From NCBI GenBank assembly GCA_003254925.1, contig QANZ01032026.1:243063-307062 (forward strand): a DNA stretch of 64,000 nucleotides, in the 5' to 3' direction. Source of the stretch: Chamaecrista fasciculata. Taxonomy: Eukaryota; Streptophyta; Magnoliopsida; Fabales; Fabaceae. Shown here piece by piece: positions 23,151-34,237 of this stretch. Both the position numbers and the translations under genes were made by a program. The stretch's first letter is position 1; each line of letters starts with the position of its first letter. The notes beneath the pieces are model-generated. The model saw only the letters and a list, made by a program, of their open reading frames with translations. It did not search any database and was not told the origin of the DNA.

Positions 23151-23753
23151 ATCCCTGATGAACCTGGTTTTGGCCGAAGGGCTTTACCTGGTCCGATGAA
23201 GGAGGCTCAAAGGACTTGGACCATTGGCGGTCAAAGCCCAACAAAGGGATCACCCGATCGTGGACGCCAAATGGTCCCACGTCAGCCGAGAACGCCAACA
23301 TCTAGGCGTCTACGCAAAGACGTATAAGGAAACATTACCATATCAATCAGGAATCAAGTAGAGGTAAATCAACATACGTCTCCCTCATTAATTACGTCTT
23401 GCCCACTATCTTAACTGCCAAATCAGTTAAGATTACAATCAGTTAAGATTTCCCTGAAGATCACAACCAAATCAGCCAAATCAGTTAAGATTACAATCAA
23501 GTATTGAACCAGATCTGGATCTCATCAGATCATCCTCTACCAGTATAAAAGGCAGGTCCTTCACACTGAAAAAAGGTACGCGCTCTTGCTATTTTGCATT
23601 GATTATTGTGCTCAAACTCTTACTGACTTAAGCATCGGAGGTGAATCGCAGGGCAACCCCTGTGCATTCATTAACTTGCAAGCGACTTTTGACCCAGAGT
23701 TGCTTCATCGGACCAGGTAAAGCCCTTCGGCCAAAACTAGGTTCATCAATCCC
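23151..23753 (+). mobile_element. Gypsy-type solo LTR with ~45-bp inverted termini
   Basis: The 593-bp LTR 23156-23748 is flanked by ATCCC at 23151-23155 and 23749-23753. It begins TGATGAACCTGGTTTTGGCC and its end is the near-perfect inverse of the first 45 bases. Inside are TATAAAAGGCAGG (about 23545) and CTTAAGCATCGGAGGTGAAT (about 23627), the promoter and R-region motifs of plant Gypsy LTRs. Three copies of AAATCAGTTAAGATT lie in U3 (23420-23495). No internal domain remains. Confidence 0.88.
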
Positions 23754-24383
23754 TAAGAGTTAAGTTTAAATTTTAAAACTTTTTTCCCTCACCTCCATAG
23801 GAGCAATTTACAATGATATATTTTTAGAATTTTAATATTTAAATAATTTTAAAGTTTTAAAGAAATTTTTATACAAAATTTTTAATTATTTTTATTGTTT
23901 TAAAATAAAAGGTTTAAATTGTTTTTATTTTCAAATAAGTTTACATTTATAATAATAAATATTATATATATTCAATTCATCAATAATGGATGCTAATTCT
24001 TTTAAAAAAGAAATTGACAAGTATATTAAATATTTTTTATTATTGATGATGTCTAGAAAATATGCTATTAATACATATGGAGACTTAAAAGGATAGTTTG
24101 AGAAAAAGAGAAACTGGATAGATGTCTCATGAAAGTCATATGATAATCAAGTAAGTGATTTAGAATAAGAGAGTATGTAAGTTAACGATGAATCAAATAA
24201 TTTTGGACCTTAATATTTATTCAAAGTTTTGTTTTGATCCTTAATAGTTTTTAGTAAAATTTTGGTTTTTAATGTTTCTTAAAAGTTTTATTATTGGTCT
24301 CTAACTATTGATTATGGTTATATCTCTCTCGTTTCAAATTCGAATATGATTAAACTAGAGCTACGAGTTAAATTTAATGAGTT
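23754..24383. other. AT-rich intergenic, no gene
   Basis: Mostly A/T homopolymer-rich sequence. From about 24195 it enters a dispersed repeat (TTTGTTTTGATCCTTAATAG, TATATCTCTCTCGTTTCAAA) that resumes at 25022 after the LTR-like insertion. Confidence 0.4.
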
Positions 24384-25021
24384 TGATGAACTAGACTTTG
24401 GCTGGGGGTCATTACCTGGTTTAGATGAGGCAACTCTGGGCTAATGGTTACCTGCAAGTCAATGAATACACATGGTGGCCCTGCGATTCACCTCCGATGC
24501 TTAAGGATACCAATTGAATAAGTATTAGAGCGTACCTTGGCCAGTGTGGAGGCCTGACCTTTTTATACTAGTGGAGAGCAATCTAGCGTGATCCTACCAT
24601 TAATGCTTTGATATCCGATTGTGATCTTTGGCTGATCTGATTATGATCCTTGGCTCCCACGTTAGTTCCTTATTAGTGCAAGGCGCCTTGATGGTGATGA
24701 CCAATCAAGCTTGAATCTTGGGAGTAGGATCGAATTGGGTGATTACCCTAGTTGATTGTGGATCTAGATTGATTCTAGATGGATCCTTGATTGATTATTG
24801 ATTGATCATGGAATGTTTCCTTATTGCTTTATGGGAATTTTCCCTGCCTAGCGCCCTTGCTCCTTGTTTCCTTGGGCGCTCTTGGGCTTCTTGGGCGTTC
24901 TCGCCTCTTTAAGGTTATTGAGGGCCAGCTACACGTTGGGCTTGGGGTGGGCTTGTTATTTGGGTCTCCTAATTATTGGGCCTATTATCAGAGTTCTTTC
25001 TTTGCCTAGTCAGAGTCATCA
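24384..25021 (-). mobile_element. LTR-like segment related to the 23.2-kb LTR
   Basis: It starts TGATGAAC and ends GAGTCATCA, and contains CCTGCGATTCACCTCCGATG (about 24480), the inverse of the R-region motif in the LTR at 23156-23748, so it is a minus-strand member of the same group. A minus-strand TATA-like AGTATAAAAAGG lies at about 24560-24571. No clean 5-bp target duplication was found, and the right border is uncertain because TCATCAATAAATGAG resembles the host repeat. Confidence 0.6.
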
Positions 25022-25590
25022 ATAAATGAGGTCAAATCAGACTCGAAAATGTGTTGTTTGTTTCATGAATTTGGTCATATCTCTCTCGATCCAAGTTCAA
25101 ATGCAACAAAATCGGAGTTATAAATTACTCTTAACGTGTTCTTTATCTATTCAATTGGGGTCATTGACAAATAAGATAAAATAATACTTTGAAAATTAAT
25201 GGCAAAAAGAAAACTTTGAAAATTAAATGAGTTTGGTCAAAATATCAATGTTAACTTTCAGAGTACTATTTGACCTCATTTGACCTCATATGTTTTTTTT
25301 TAAATTTTATCATTTGCTTTTATTTTAGTCAAATATTAACAATAGATTCTACGTAGCTAATGATATGTATGTAATTAATGTAAAATTGATTAAAAAAAGA
25401 AACTCAAATCCTAACTCAAGTTGAAAAAATACAATGAAGTCTGTTGTTAATCTATTGTTAGTAATTAGTCAAATGATAAAATTGACCAAGACATGAAATG
25501 TTAAGAACGAAATTAACAGGAAAAAAACATTGGAAATGATATTAAAAGCTAATATAAAGTTTGAGGACGAAAAGAGGAATTTTGCGTATA
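25022..25590. other. Dispersed repeat, no gene
   Basis: Contains TCATATCTCTCTCGATCCAA, GAGTTATAAATTACTCTTAA and CAATTGGGGTCATTGACAAA, the family also seen in SGR intron 3, at 21.3 kb, 22.1 kb and 63.5 kb. Weak inverted words suggest DNA-transposon origin. Non-coding. Confidence 0.45.
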
Positions 25591-26217
25591 CACTACAAGA
25601 AATTGGAGTTTCAATGGCAAACTTTCAGCGACAAAATAAATATTCATCATAGAAAGATCCCTTTTAGTGACAAATTTCACAAATTGTCTTGAACATACCA
25701 ATACTAAAATTATAACATACCAACAAGTGTTTGGTGTAGTGGTTGGTGAGCTACACCCTAGGTGAGAGTACCCAGGTTCGATCTCTAGAGTCGACATTGT
25801 TGGGAGGGCACGACCGTTTCGTCTCTGTAGCTGGAATGGGATTAGTCTTCACTTAGACTGTTACACGAATAGGCGGGGGAAACCCATAACATTACCTAAA
25901 AAAAATTATAACATACTTCTAGTGGCGAATTATTATAAATTGCCACCATAAGATAAGGAATGGTTAAATTCAAGTGGCCACTAAAGTTCCTTAGGTGGCC
26001 GACCTTTGAAATTGGCCACTGAAACTTGCAATTTATGATAAAATTCAAATTCGCCACAAAAAAAATGTTATTATTGATTATTTTAATTTTGTCACCAATT
26101 AGTTTTTCCATTGTTAATTTATGAATAAATTTAGTGGAAAATAAAATATTTTGGTACTAAAACTAAAATATTTTTAGTGGCGAGTTATTTTCGTCACTGA
26201 AGCCACTTTTAGTAGTG
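25591..26217. mobile_element. Non-autonomous CACTA element with nested SINE
   Basis: The left end CACTACAAGAAATTGGAG (25591) and right end CTTTTAGTAGTG (to 26217) are CACTA-superfamily termini. Subterminal copies of GTGGCGA/TCGCCAC and GTGGCCACT-like words are frequent. Flanking trinucleotides ATA and AAA differ at one base. There is no transposase. A SINE is inserted at 25721-25901; without it the element is about 430 bp. Confidence 0.72.
25706..25916 (+). mobile_element. tRNA-derived SINE with 15-bp TSD
   Basis: The body 25721-25901 carries an A box-like GTGTAGTGGTTGGTGAGC and a B box GGTTCGATCTC, then a GC-richer 3' part and an A-run. The direct repeats AAAATTATAACATAC (25706-25720 and 25902-25916) are exact. 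It differs from the 2.8-kb SINE outside the pol III boxes, so two SINE families are present. It inserted after the CACTA element. Confidence 0.88.
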
Positions 26218-27315
26218 AAAGTATAATTGTCGCCACTGGTTAATTATTTATTTATGGATAAAGTGCACTTTTGATCCCATAAATTTTACTTTAGTTTCAA
26301 TTTGATCCCATAATTTTTTTTGTTGTACTTTTGGTCCTATATCTTTGGGTAATGTGGACCAATGTTTAGAAAACCAGACCAGACCAATTGAATTGGGAAT
26401 TGACCAATGGTCTAATTTGAGTCACCTTTAAAACCCCTATTTCAAGAACTGGGAGAATCGATCAAAATCCGTCAAAACTGGCAGTTTTTTTTTTGGGTTT
26501 TTCTGTCTTTTTTATACTTATGGGTCAAATGTTGGAGAATGTTGATTATGAACCTAAATTTGGTAGAAAAAAGTGATTATAAAATGTCACTTAATGACAT
26601 TAATATTGATGAATATTATGAAAATTGAGTAATTGACTATATTTATACTAATTCATTTTAATTTATGAAACTTGTATTTATATATTTGTTATAATAATTA
26701 TATTTTGTAACCTAATTATGACTATTTGAATTAGAATTTTATCATATTTAGTTTTTTTTAATTTATTTATTTGTCACCAATTTGACCTTGATTGAACCAT
26801 TATTGAACCTTGTACCACTACCTTGACATACACGGTCCAGTTTTTAAAACCTTGGATGAGACTAACGGTGAAACTTTTTCCAAAGATATAAGATCAATTT
26901 TGCAATTTGACCAAAATATATAAGACCAAAAGTGATATTGTCATACATGACTAAATTTGCAACCTAAGCAAAAGATATAAAACCAAAAGTACAACAAAAA
27001 AAAGTTATAGATATATCCTTTTAAATCAAAACTTGTTCAATAATTAGAATTATATATATATACATATAATGCTTTTTGTATTCGTTATAAATTTTTTAAT
27101 AAATACATGACACGATAAAAAAAATTATGATTAACTCTAATATAAAACAATATGAAAGACAGTTTTTTATAATTACTTATAAAAATAAATAATATTAATA
27201 AAGTTTTGAATTAGAAAAGGATTATTTTATTTTTGATCGACCGGAATATATATAATAGTATAGATAATATTACATTATTATCATATAAAAGGATAACTCC
27301 TTAACAAAAAAAAAA
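26218..27315. other. Decayed TIR element(s), no gene
   Basis: Arms GTTGTACTTTTGGTCCTATA (about 26322) and AACCAAAAGTACAAC (about 26980) are inverted, marking a MULE-like element near 26256-27030. A second nested pair, AGAAAACCAGACCAGACC (about 26368) and GGTCCAGTTTTTAAAACC (about 26835), resembles an hAT element. 27030-27315 is plain AT-rich DNA. Confidence 0.5.
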
Positions 27316-27363
27316 GCTTAAGTGCACTTTTGGTCCCATAACTTTGACAAAGGTTTCAATTTG

Positions 27364-28737
27364 GTCCCTGACCGGACCCGTCGCTAGGTGGCCAAAATAC
27401 CGGAATTAATGCACTATAGTGGTGCAATCCGAGTCGATCTCTCGAAGAACTTTTGTGCAAAGTTTAAAAGCGAATAATACCAAATTATCACTAATCGGGC
27501 GAAAGCAAGGGAAAATCGTTCTTTAAATGTTTATCTATGACCTAAGACAATAATTAAATAAAGCAATATATATTTTGGGTTTTTGATTAAAAGGACTAAA
27601 TTGAAAGAAATAATAATAAACGAGTTAATTAACCAAATAGAGAAAACACCCGATAGAGCAATTGGATTAAGCAATCATCACTACTAAAGATAGATGAAGT
27701 ATTCCCACACAAATCATCCTAAGATAGTCACTAATAACTCAATGACCTAGATTTACAACCCTATCATGCAAACACCTTAACACAAGATAGATCCACAATA
27801 AGAATTGAAAACCTCATTAAATTGATGATAAAAGAAGATCAAGAAATATAATCTTTATGACAATAACCATTGTCAAAGCTATACATCTAATAATTATAAC
27901 CAAACTAGTATAAACTCTAGGGTTACAATCAAGATATAATTGAAAGAATTAAAACCAAGCTCTCAATCAAGAAACAAGAATTAGATTCACAACTAGTTCT
28001 CAGGTCCAACTAGAAAACAAGAACAATAAGAGAAAACCCTAATTCTAGTGTGAGAAAGACTCCCTATGTGAAACCCTAGCTCATGCTTGCTCCAATGCTC
28101 CTCCGGGTATGAAGATTTAGCTGCTCATGATGTGGAGATGAACAAAATCATATTCTATTGCCATGATCCCACAATAAACTCCAAGAAGATGAATGAATGC
28201 CAAGAAGATGATCAAGAATGTCAATTCTCTCTCAAGAAGTGCGTAAACCCTCAAAGTCGACCTAAAGATGTATTATATACTTAATTTTCGGCCAAAACCA
28301 GGTTGGGCTAGGTCAGAATCATCAAAATCGGGCTTGGGCTTATAATATTAAAAATAGCCAAAATTTTGTCACGGAACTTGCCCACGGCCAAATCCGCGGC
28401 AAGATCTGGAAAATTTAGATTTTTGTGCTGATTTGGTCCCTGACTCGTCTTTAATGATCCTTGGGTCTCCCTTTAAGTATTTCAATGCTTTGGACTACAT
28501 TTAAAACTGTTAAAACACTAAGAAACTATGTGAATTCTTAGGATAAAAAGGATCAAATAAATAATAAAGATTAAACCCGAGAAGAATAATCACAAAATAG
28601 TCCAAATAACCATCAAACCTCAAGGCATCATATTTTATCATAAAAGGACATAAAGGCAAGCAATTGAATCCCAAATGAATATAAAATGCCTTAAAATGTC
28701 ACTATAATGTATGATAAAATACGGTCAGATCAGTCCC
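27364..28737 (-). mobile_element. Solo LTR (1364 bp) nested in the Pack-MULE
   Basis: The segment 27369-28732 starts TGACCGGACCCGTCG, ends ACGGTCAGATCA and is flanked by GTCCC at 27364-27368 and 28733-28737. Removing it and one GTCCC restores a continuous MULE arm that matches its partner arm. Orientation is probably minus (TGATCTGACCGTATTTTATC start), similar to long LTRs of Tat-type Gypsy elements. No coding sequence remains. Confidence 0.85.
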
Positions 28738-29124
28738 ATAACTATTTTTGTTGAAATTTTGGTCCCATAACTTCTCAAAAGGTGCCACCGTTAGTCCCAT
28801 GCTTAATTCCATCCATGTTTAGCTGTTAAATATGACGTGGCACAATGAGTTGGATCATGATGTGGCAAAGTAGGATGAGGTGGACTTAAAAAGGACCTGT
28901 ATGCAACATATTATAACATTTCAATATCAGAAACACAAAAAAAAACCAAGGGCCATTGTGAAGTTTTCACGCTTTCTTCTTCATCTTCTTCTTCATCTCT
29001 TCACCCCAGAAGCCAAATCTCTCTCTCCTCCTCTTCAATTCCTCCTTCCATCTTCCCGGATCTGTGCTCGTCCATTCGCGTACTACTCACACGCCATCAG
29101 AATCGCGTTCGCTCGCCGGCAAAA

Positions 29125-29309
29125 ATGGTCGTTGTGGATTTTGATATGCTTTGTTCGACGGTGGCTTTGCAGACTCATGGAAAATGGGGGAAGCTTGGGA
29201 GTATCGGAGATGAAGAAGAAGGTGCAGATTTTGGTGGGGTTTTGAGGATGTGGGAAGGTGAACTTCTTGATTGCTTCGATGACCGTCGAATCGCTCTTGA
29301 ATCCACTTG
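29125..29309 (+). pseudogene. Captured first exon of a PLAC8-like gene
   Basis: An open frame from ATG 29125 contains ALQTHGKWGKLGSIGDEEEG and then GVLRMWEGELLDCFDDRRIA, ending LEST at a GT donor (29310). The WEGE-L-DCF-DRRIALES string resembles plant PLAC8-domain proteins just before their CCPC motif, which would be encoded by a missing next exon. It lies between the arms of the Pack-MULE and has no downstream PLAC8 exons, so it is a captured fragment. The family assignment rests on memory of short motifs. Confidence 0.6.
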
Positions 29310-29898
29310 GTAATTATTTTTGTTTCTTCTTCTTTTTTTTCACATTCTGGGTTTCACGAGACAAGCTTAGCTAGTTTTTGGGAGAAACTGGGGACAACCA
29401 TGGAGTTTTGGTCCTTAGATTTGTCACTTTGTCTTTAGGTCTCAAATGGAAGGTTTCTCTGCAAATTGTTCTGTTTATTGTCTATGGGTTACATTTGCAG
29501 ATGCTCCTAGAGATTTTATTGTTCTTTTCATCTTCTTGGATTCTGGGTGAAGAGATGAAGAAGAAGAAGATGGCGACATGTGTGGTGGGAAGGAAGTTGA
29601 AGAAGAAAGCGTGAAAACTTCATAATGGCCCTTGGTTTTTTTTTTTTGTGTTTCTGATATTGAAATGTTATAATATGTTGCATATATGTCCTTTTTAAGT
29701 CCACCTCATCCTACTTTGCCACATCATGATCCAACTCACTGTGACACATCATATTTAACAGCTAAACATGGATGAAATTAAGCATGGGACTAACGTGGCA
29801 CCTTTTGAGAAGTTATGGGACTAAAATTGCAACAAAAATAGTTATGGGACCAAATTGAAACCTTTGTCAAAGTTATGGGACCAAAAGTGCACTTAAGC

Positions 29899-30484
29899 CA
29901 AAAAAAATTACAATTATTCGATTATGTGCTGTATGCAAATTTTCAAAGTTGCAATTGCCAAAAATTTCTAAATGACTCACAATTCCTTTGCCGGTGTTAC
30001 CTTCTGATGATGAAAATAGTGTTATTCATCTCATTTATCACATTGGCGAGAAGAAAATAATTCACATATTATAATTATTTGAAACAAAGAACACTATAAT
30101 TTACGATTCTTCTTATGGATGGTTGATAATTCACGGGTTGAAAGGAGAAATACAAATGTTGGAGCTATATACTAGGTATCGAATTAATCTCCCATCACAC
30201 TTTACATTTAAAAATATAGTTAGTTATTGATAATATAAGCACGGAAAAGAGAAGATGCCTTAATGTGCTTGAGGGGATATTGCCGCCCTAGAGGCGCCAC
30301 CCCTTGCACTCAGGGCGACAGCGCTAGTAGACAAGTGAGGAGCCAAATTCGCGAGTTTGCCAATCAAAGATACATTGCCATCCGTGATAGACGAAGTGTA
30401 ATCCTTTGATTGACTCGGTGCTAATTTGTCATCAATGCGCATCGTCCCAAATTGAAATTCAAGGATCGAGATCCCCCTCACCAT
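29899..30484. other. Intergenic, possible retroelement remnant
   Basis: 29899-30240 is AT-rich without features. 30255-30484 is GC-richer and has a minus-strand open frame of 74 codons (SLIGKLANLAPHLSTSAVAL) that I cannot assign; it may be part of the LTR whose 3' end lies at 31493. Confidence 0.35.
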
Positions 30485-31240
30485 GGGTTATGGCTCACCC
30501 CGGGCTGGTTCACGCGGGTCAAAATCCTTGGTGAGCCAAGATTCTGCCAACTCCACTCACCAACTTGGAGAGCCGAATTGGTTCACCTAACCCACCAATC
30601 ATATTTTTTTAATTTAAAATATATTTGTTTAATCTCATTTTTTCAAGGATGAGAGGGAGGAGGAGGATGAAGTTGGTGGCGACCACGATGGCGACGCCTT
30701 GTCACCAAGTCATGTTGAGGTGCACGAGGCTGATCCAGAGGGTTGCCATTTCAAAGTTGGAGAAAGTGCGTTGGGAGGGTGTGGTTGGGTTGAGATCGTC
30801 ACTGGTGGGAGAGGGATGGGGTTCGAAACTGATGGGGTTAGAGGAATTGGAATTAAGGGAGCATATGGGAGTGAGAGAAGAAGAATGAAAGAGGGTGGAC
30901 GTGCGTTTTTGGAAGATGAAGAGAAGAGTTGTTTAGGTCCCCGCGAGTGTGCAATTTTGGAAGAGGAAAAGATGAGTGGATTAGGTTTTAACTTTAGAAT
31001 TTAAGTCAGTGAATTAGATTTTTAGTTTTTATTTTTTAAAATTCAATTTATTTTTATTTAGGTGGGTTAGTGAGTCAACCCATCAACTCGCTGGGTTGGC
31101 TCACTATGGCTCGTGGGTTAGGTGAGTCAACCCACGCGGGCCAAAATTATTGGTGAGCCGAAATTTCATTTACCCAGTTCACCTTTTTGGTGGGTTAAAC
31201 GGGTCCAACCCGTAGGTTGAAACCCATTTTGACGGCTCTA
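30485..31240. mobile_element. Truncated hAT element, 10.2-kb family
   Basis: The right end CCATTTTGACGGCTCTA (to 31240) matches the terminal repeat of the 10228-10853 element. The left part (TGGCTCACCCCGGGCTGGTT) has the subterminal words but lacks the TAGAGCCGTCAAAA tip. The interior 30650-30990 is G-rich with an open frame (MSPSHVEVHEADPEG...) of unknown origin. No 8-bp duplication was found. Confidence 0.6.
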
Positions 31241-31493
31241 GCAATGAGGAAATCTCTCCCAAAGTCATGGAACCTTCCTTTTATATCCCAAACTATATAT
31301 GGCTGAGAAAAAGGAGTTAAGGTACATTACATTATTCACTCCGTCTAGATTGATCATTCAGAGTAGTATTCACTAACTTAAGCATTAAATATAAATTGCA
31401 AGGAAACCTGGCCTCCCTTATTTTCTAGTAAACCATCGCCGGAGTTCCTCCCTGAACCAAGTAAAACTTCCCGGACCATAACCTGATTCATCA
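31241..31493 (+). mobile_element. 3' part of a Gypsy-like LTR
   Basis: Contains CTTTTATATCCC, CACTAACTTAAGCAT and a terminal AACCTGATTCATCA (to 31493), paralleling the TATA, R-region motif and CATCA end of the 23.2-kb LTR. Its 5' part is missing or displaced by the hAT element. Confidence 0.45.
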
Positions 31494-32286
31494 ATTATCA
31501 ATTTGATGACAAAGATAACGAATATACTATGAAATCATCAATTTGCAAGAGTTACACTAGAAATAAATCTGATGTGAAAAGATGTTGTGTTTTAAAGATT
31601 TTTTGCCATGTCCTCCCAAGGACGATGATCAAAATTTATGGGTATAGTTTATGGAGAGTTGGTTAGATTATTTCGGGCCTGATTGGTTTAAGAAAATGTT
31701 TCCTGTTTTCATTTTCTGTTTCCATTTCTGAAATTCTATTTTCATTTCAAAATTTTCAATATTTAAGAAATATGTTTGTTTTATAAAGTTAAAAAATCGT
31801 TTACATTCATATTTAAATTATGTTAACTTGAATAACACTAATTTTTATATGTTTTTAAGTTTGATTATAGCTAAATGATGATATTAACATGATTAAATAG
31901 TTTACTTTTGTGTAATGTTGCAAAATATCATAAGTTTGTTTTTGGAAATACTGGAAACGTCTTTTTGACGTTTCCTGTTTTCAGCCTGTTTCAGAAAATG
32001 TTTCCAGAAAACATTTCTAAAAAAACCGTACAAAACACGTTTTCAGTCATATTTCCTGTTTTCAGTCATTTTTCACTTTTAACTTTTCAATATTTTTTAT
32101 TTATATTTTTAAATTTCATTTGATTTAAGTTGAAAATTCATTCTTATTCTTATTTAAATTACATTAACTTGAATAACTATACTTTTTAAGGTTTTGTTTA
32201 TTGAATTTTTACGAGAGAACTAACCAATTTAAAAAAAAAATCCTCTTTGGTTCCTTATAATTTAATTTCTTTACAATTTGGTGTCT
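31494..32286. other. AT-rich intergenic with GGGCCTGATTGGTTT repeat
   Basis: From 31675 a repeat reading GGGCCTGATTGGTTTAAG is followed by many TTTCCTGTTTTCA and AGAAAATGTTTCC words in both orientations (to about 32150). This is a common layout for hAT-type MITEs; a matching far terminus is not seen. No gene. Confidence 0.45.
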
Positions 32287-33609
32287 TTTTATTTTGGGTA
32301 AATTGCAGTTTGGTACCCTGTAGTTAGGGGCGGTTCCACTTTGGTACCTTGAAAGAAAAAATTTTGCATTTTGGTGCCCCGTGGTTTGCTCTGTTAGCGA
32401 ATTGGTCCCCTGTGCTTATTTTCTGTTAGGATTTAACGGTTGTGACCACCTTAAAATGTCAAAAACCTCCCAACAAGTCTTCTCTTATGCGCTGAAGTCC
32501 TTTCCCTTTTCTAAAAGGGATCAAAACATAAAGAAAATAGAAATTAAAGGGTACATTATGTAAATGGCCAACAATTTCCCAGCTAAAACTAAAAATTTCC
32601 CTTCTTTCTTCTCAAACCCCAAACCCCAAATCCTTCATCTTCTCAATAAGAGCATTAGCATACAACGATATTGCAGTAGCAGCAATCAAACCAACGACAC
32701 CATAAATCCAACCCAGGTGAACCATGATCGTGCCAGAGTATCCAAGTACATAGGCGCTGTTGATTCCGGTGGTGAGAACAAAACCCACTTGAAACCATGA
32801 ATCTATGAATAGAAAAAGAACATATATGTATCCAGAAGATTTTAAATCAGTGAGAGTTAAGCATGTACTTGTCAAATACAACAATAAATCCTTTCTGTGT
32901 GTGCACTTTTTTTGTTCTTCCAATTCGTTGAGCTCCAAATTCAATCACACTTCATATTCTACTCCGAATTCAACTAACTTTATCAAAAACCAAAAATGTC
33001 GATGAGTGATTGGAAAGCGAACCTCTGCTAATCTGATGAGCGGTATCGGGGTTTTCAATGTCGACGATGACTTCCTCATCGCGCAGCTTATAAGTATTAA
33101 CCTCGAAGTCAGTGATGGCCGTCGGAGCTCGCTCGTCCTCCACCGGCAGCGACAGGAGCGCGACAGCGTCCTGCCGTTCCTCCGCCGTCGAAATGCAACC
33201 GAGGATAGCCAGCGTGACGGAGCTCGGCAACCTCCTCCTTTATGTATAACCCCAAATCCTTCATCTTCTCAATCCTCTGAAAAGAGAAGAAAGAAGGGAA
33301 ATTTTTAGTTTTAGCTAGGAAATTATTGGCCATTTACATAATGTATTCTTTAATTTCTGTTTTCTTTATGTTTTGATCCCTTTTAGCAAAGGGAAAGGAC
33401 TTAAACGCATAAGAGAAGACTTGTTGGGAGGTTTTTGACATTTTAAGGTGTCACAACCGTTAAATCCTAACAGAAAATAAGCACAAGGGACCAATTCGCT
33501 AACGGAGCAAACCACGGGGCACCAAAATGCAAAAAATTTTCTTTCAGGGTACCAAAGTGGAACCGCCCCTAACCACAGAGTACCAAACTGCAATTTACCC
33601 TTTTATTTT
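32287..33609. mobile_element. Pack-MULE carrying proline transporter exons
   Basis: The element 32296-33600 has inverted ends starting GGGTAAATTGCAGTTTGG, with arms of about 330 bp. It is flanked by an exact 9-bp repeat TTTTATTTT (32287-32295, 33601-33609). The non-TIR centre 32630-33275 is a captured genomic fragment in minus orientation, including an intron. A 24-base direct repeat (AACCCCAAATCCTTCATCTT...) borders the captured DNA at about 32625 and 33249. There is no transposase; mobility would depend on an autonomous MULE. Confidence 0.9.
32640..33230 (-). pseudogene. Captured exons 1-2 of a proline/GABA-type transporter (ProT)
   Basis: Minus-strand exon 1 (to 33023) contains VIVDIENPDTAHQIS; exon 2 (32803 down to about 32640) reads [20 protein letters not shown], then [20 protein letters not shown]. 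This matches the N-terminal region and first membrane segments of AAAP-family proline transporters. The 219-bp intron keeps GT (33021-33022) and AG (32804-32805), so genomic DNA was captured, not cDNA. The copy ends after [16 protein letters not shown] at the TIR. It holds roughly the first sixth of a transporter, so it is non-functional as such. Confidence 0.88.
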
Positions 33610-34196
33610 TTGTTTCTCTTAGATTTTTTGACAACCTATGACCCAGTTAGTTTCCCGGTAAACAAATATTTAAACTCCAAAATCCAACACTTCTCCACCT
33701 AAAAATATTAAGCATAATGTTTTTTCAAAACTTTTAATACTATAAAGAATCAAAGTAACTATGGATTATCTAAAATAATAGTTGAAATATGAAATTTATT
33801 TTTCTTTTACTCAAAAGCATTTAAATTTTAAAATATAAAATGAGTAACTGAAAAATAACAAAATTATTTTAAGAAATCCAAGTCTTTAATGTCAAACTTA
33901 AAGATCATAGAATAGTATAAAGTTGCATTAAGAACCATTAATGTTTTTATTTTATCTTTTGAAGCTTTAATTAGAATTTTATATTATCTAATATAAACTT
34001 AAATACATGTTACCTTTTGAGATAGACACTTGTGACAAGATAAAGGTAGACATTTAGAAAATTTTACTAACTTTCGTATATATTATGATGATATATATTA
34101 TTAAAAGTTCACATCCAAAACTACCTAAATACATGTTATTTTTTGAGATAAACACTTGTTACAAGATAAAGGTAAACATTCGTAAAGTTTTACTCA

Positions 34197-34237
<41 letters not shown>

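Larger units (their letters stand above)
27316..29898. mobile_element. Pack-MULE carrying a PLAC8-like exon, split by an LTR
   Basis: The ends GCTTAAGTGCACTTTTGGTC (27316) and GACCAAAAGTGCACTTAAGC (to 29898) are inverted. The arms continue inward for roughly 270 bp, including CATGATGTGGCAAAGTAGGA in both and a TTCAATATCAGAAACAC word. The left arm is interrupted at 27368 by a 1.36-kb LTR, and the arm resumes exactly at 28738. Flanks are A-runs, so a target duplication cannot be read. The unique centre (28975-29610) has CT-rich leader-like sequence, an exon with a start codon and donor, and further captured DNA. Confidence 0.83.

Noticed and set aside
29378..29614. Second exon of the PLAC8-like gene in the Pack-MULE
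   Set aside because: No CCPC or FGKN-type motif; the sequence after the donor looks like intron and captured filler.
30260..30484. Possible minus-strand gene fragment (74 codons)
   Set aside because: No recognised motif; lies among LTR and hAT debris.
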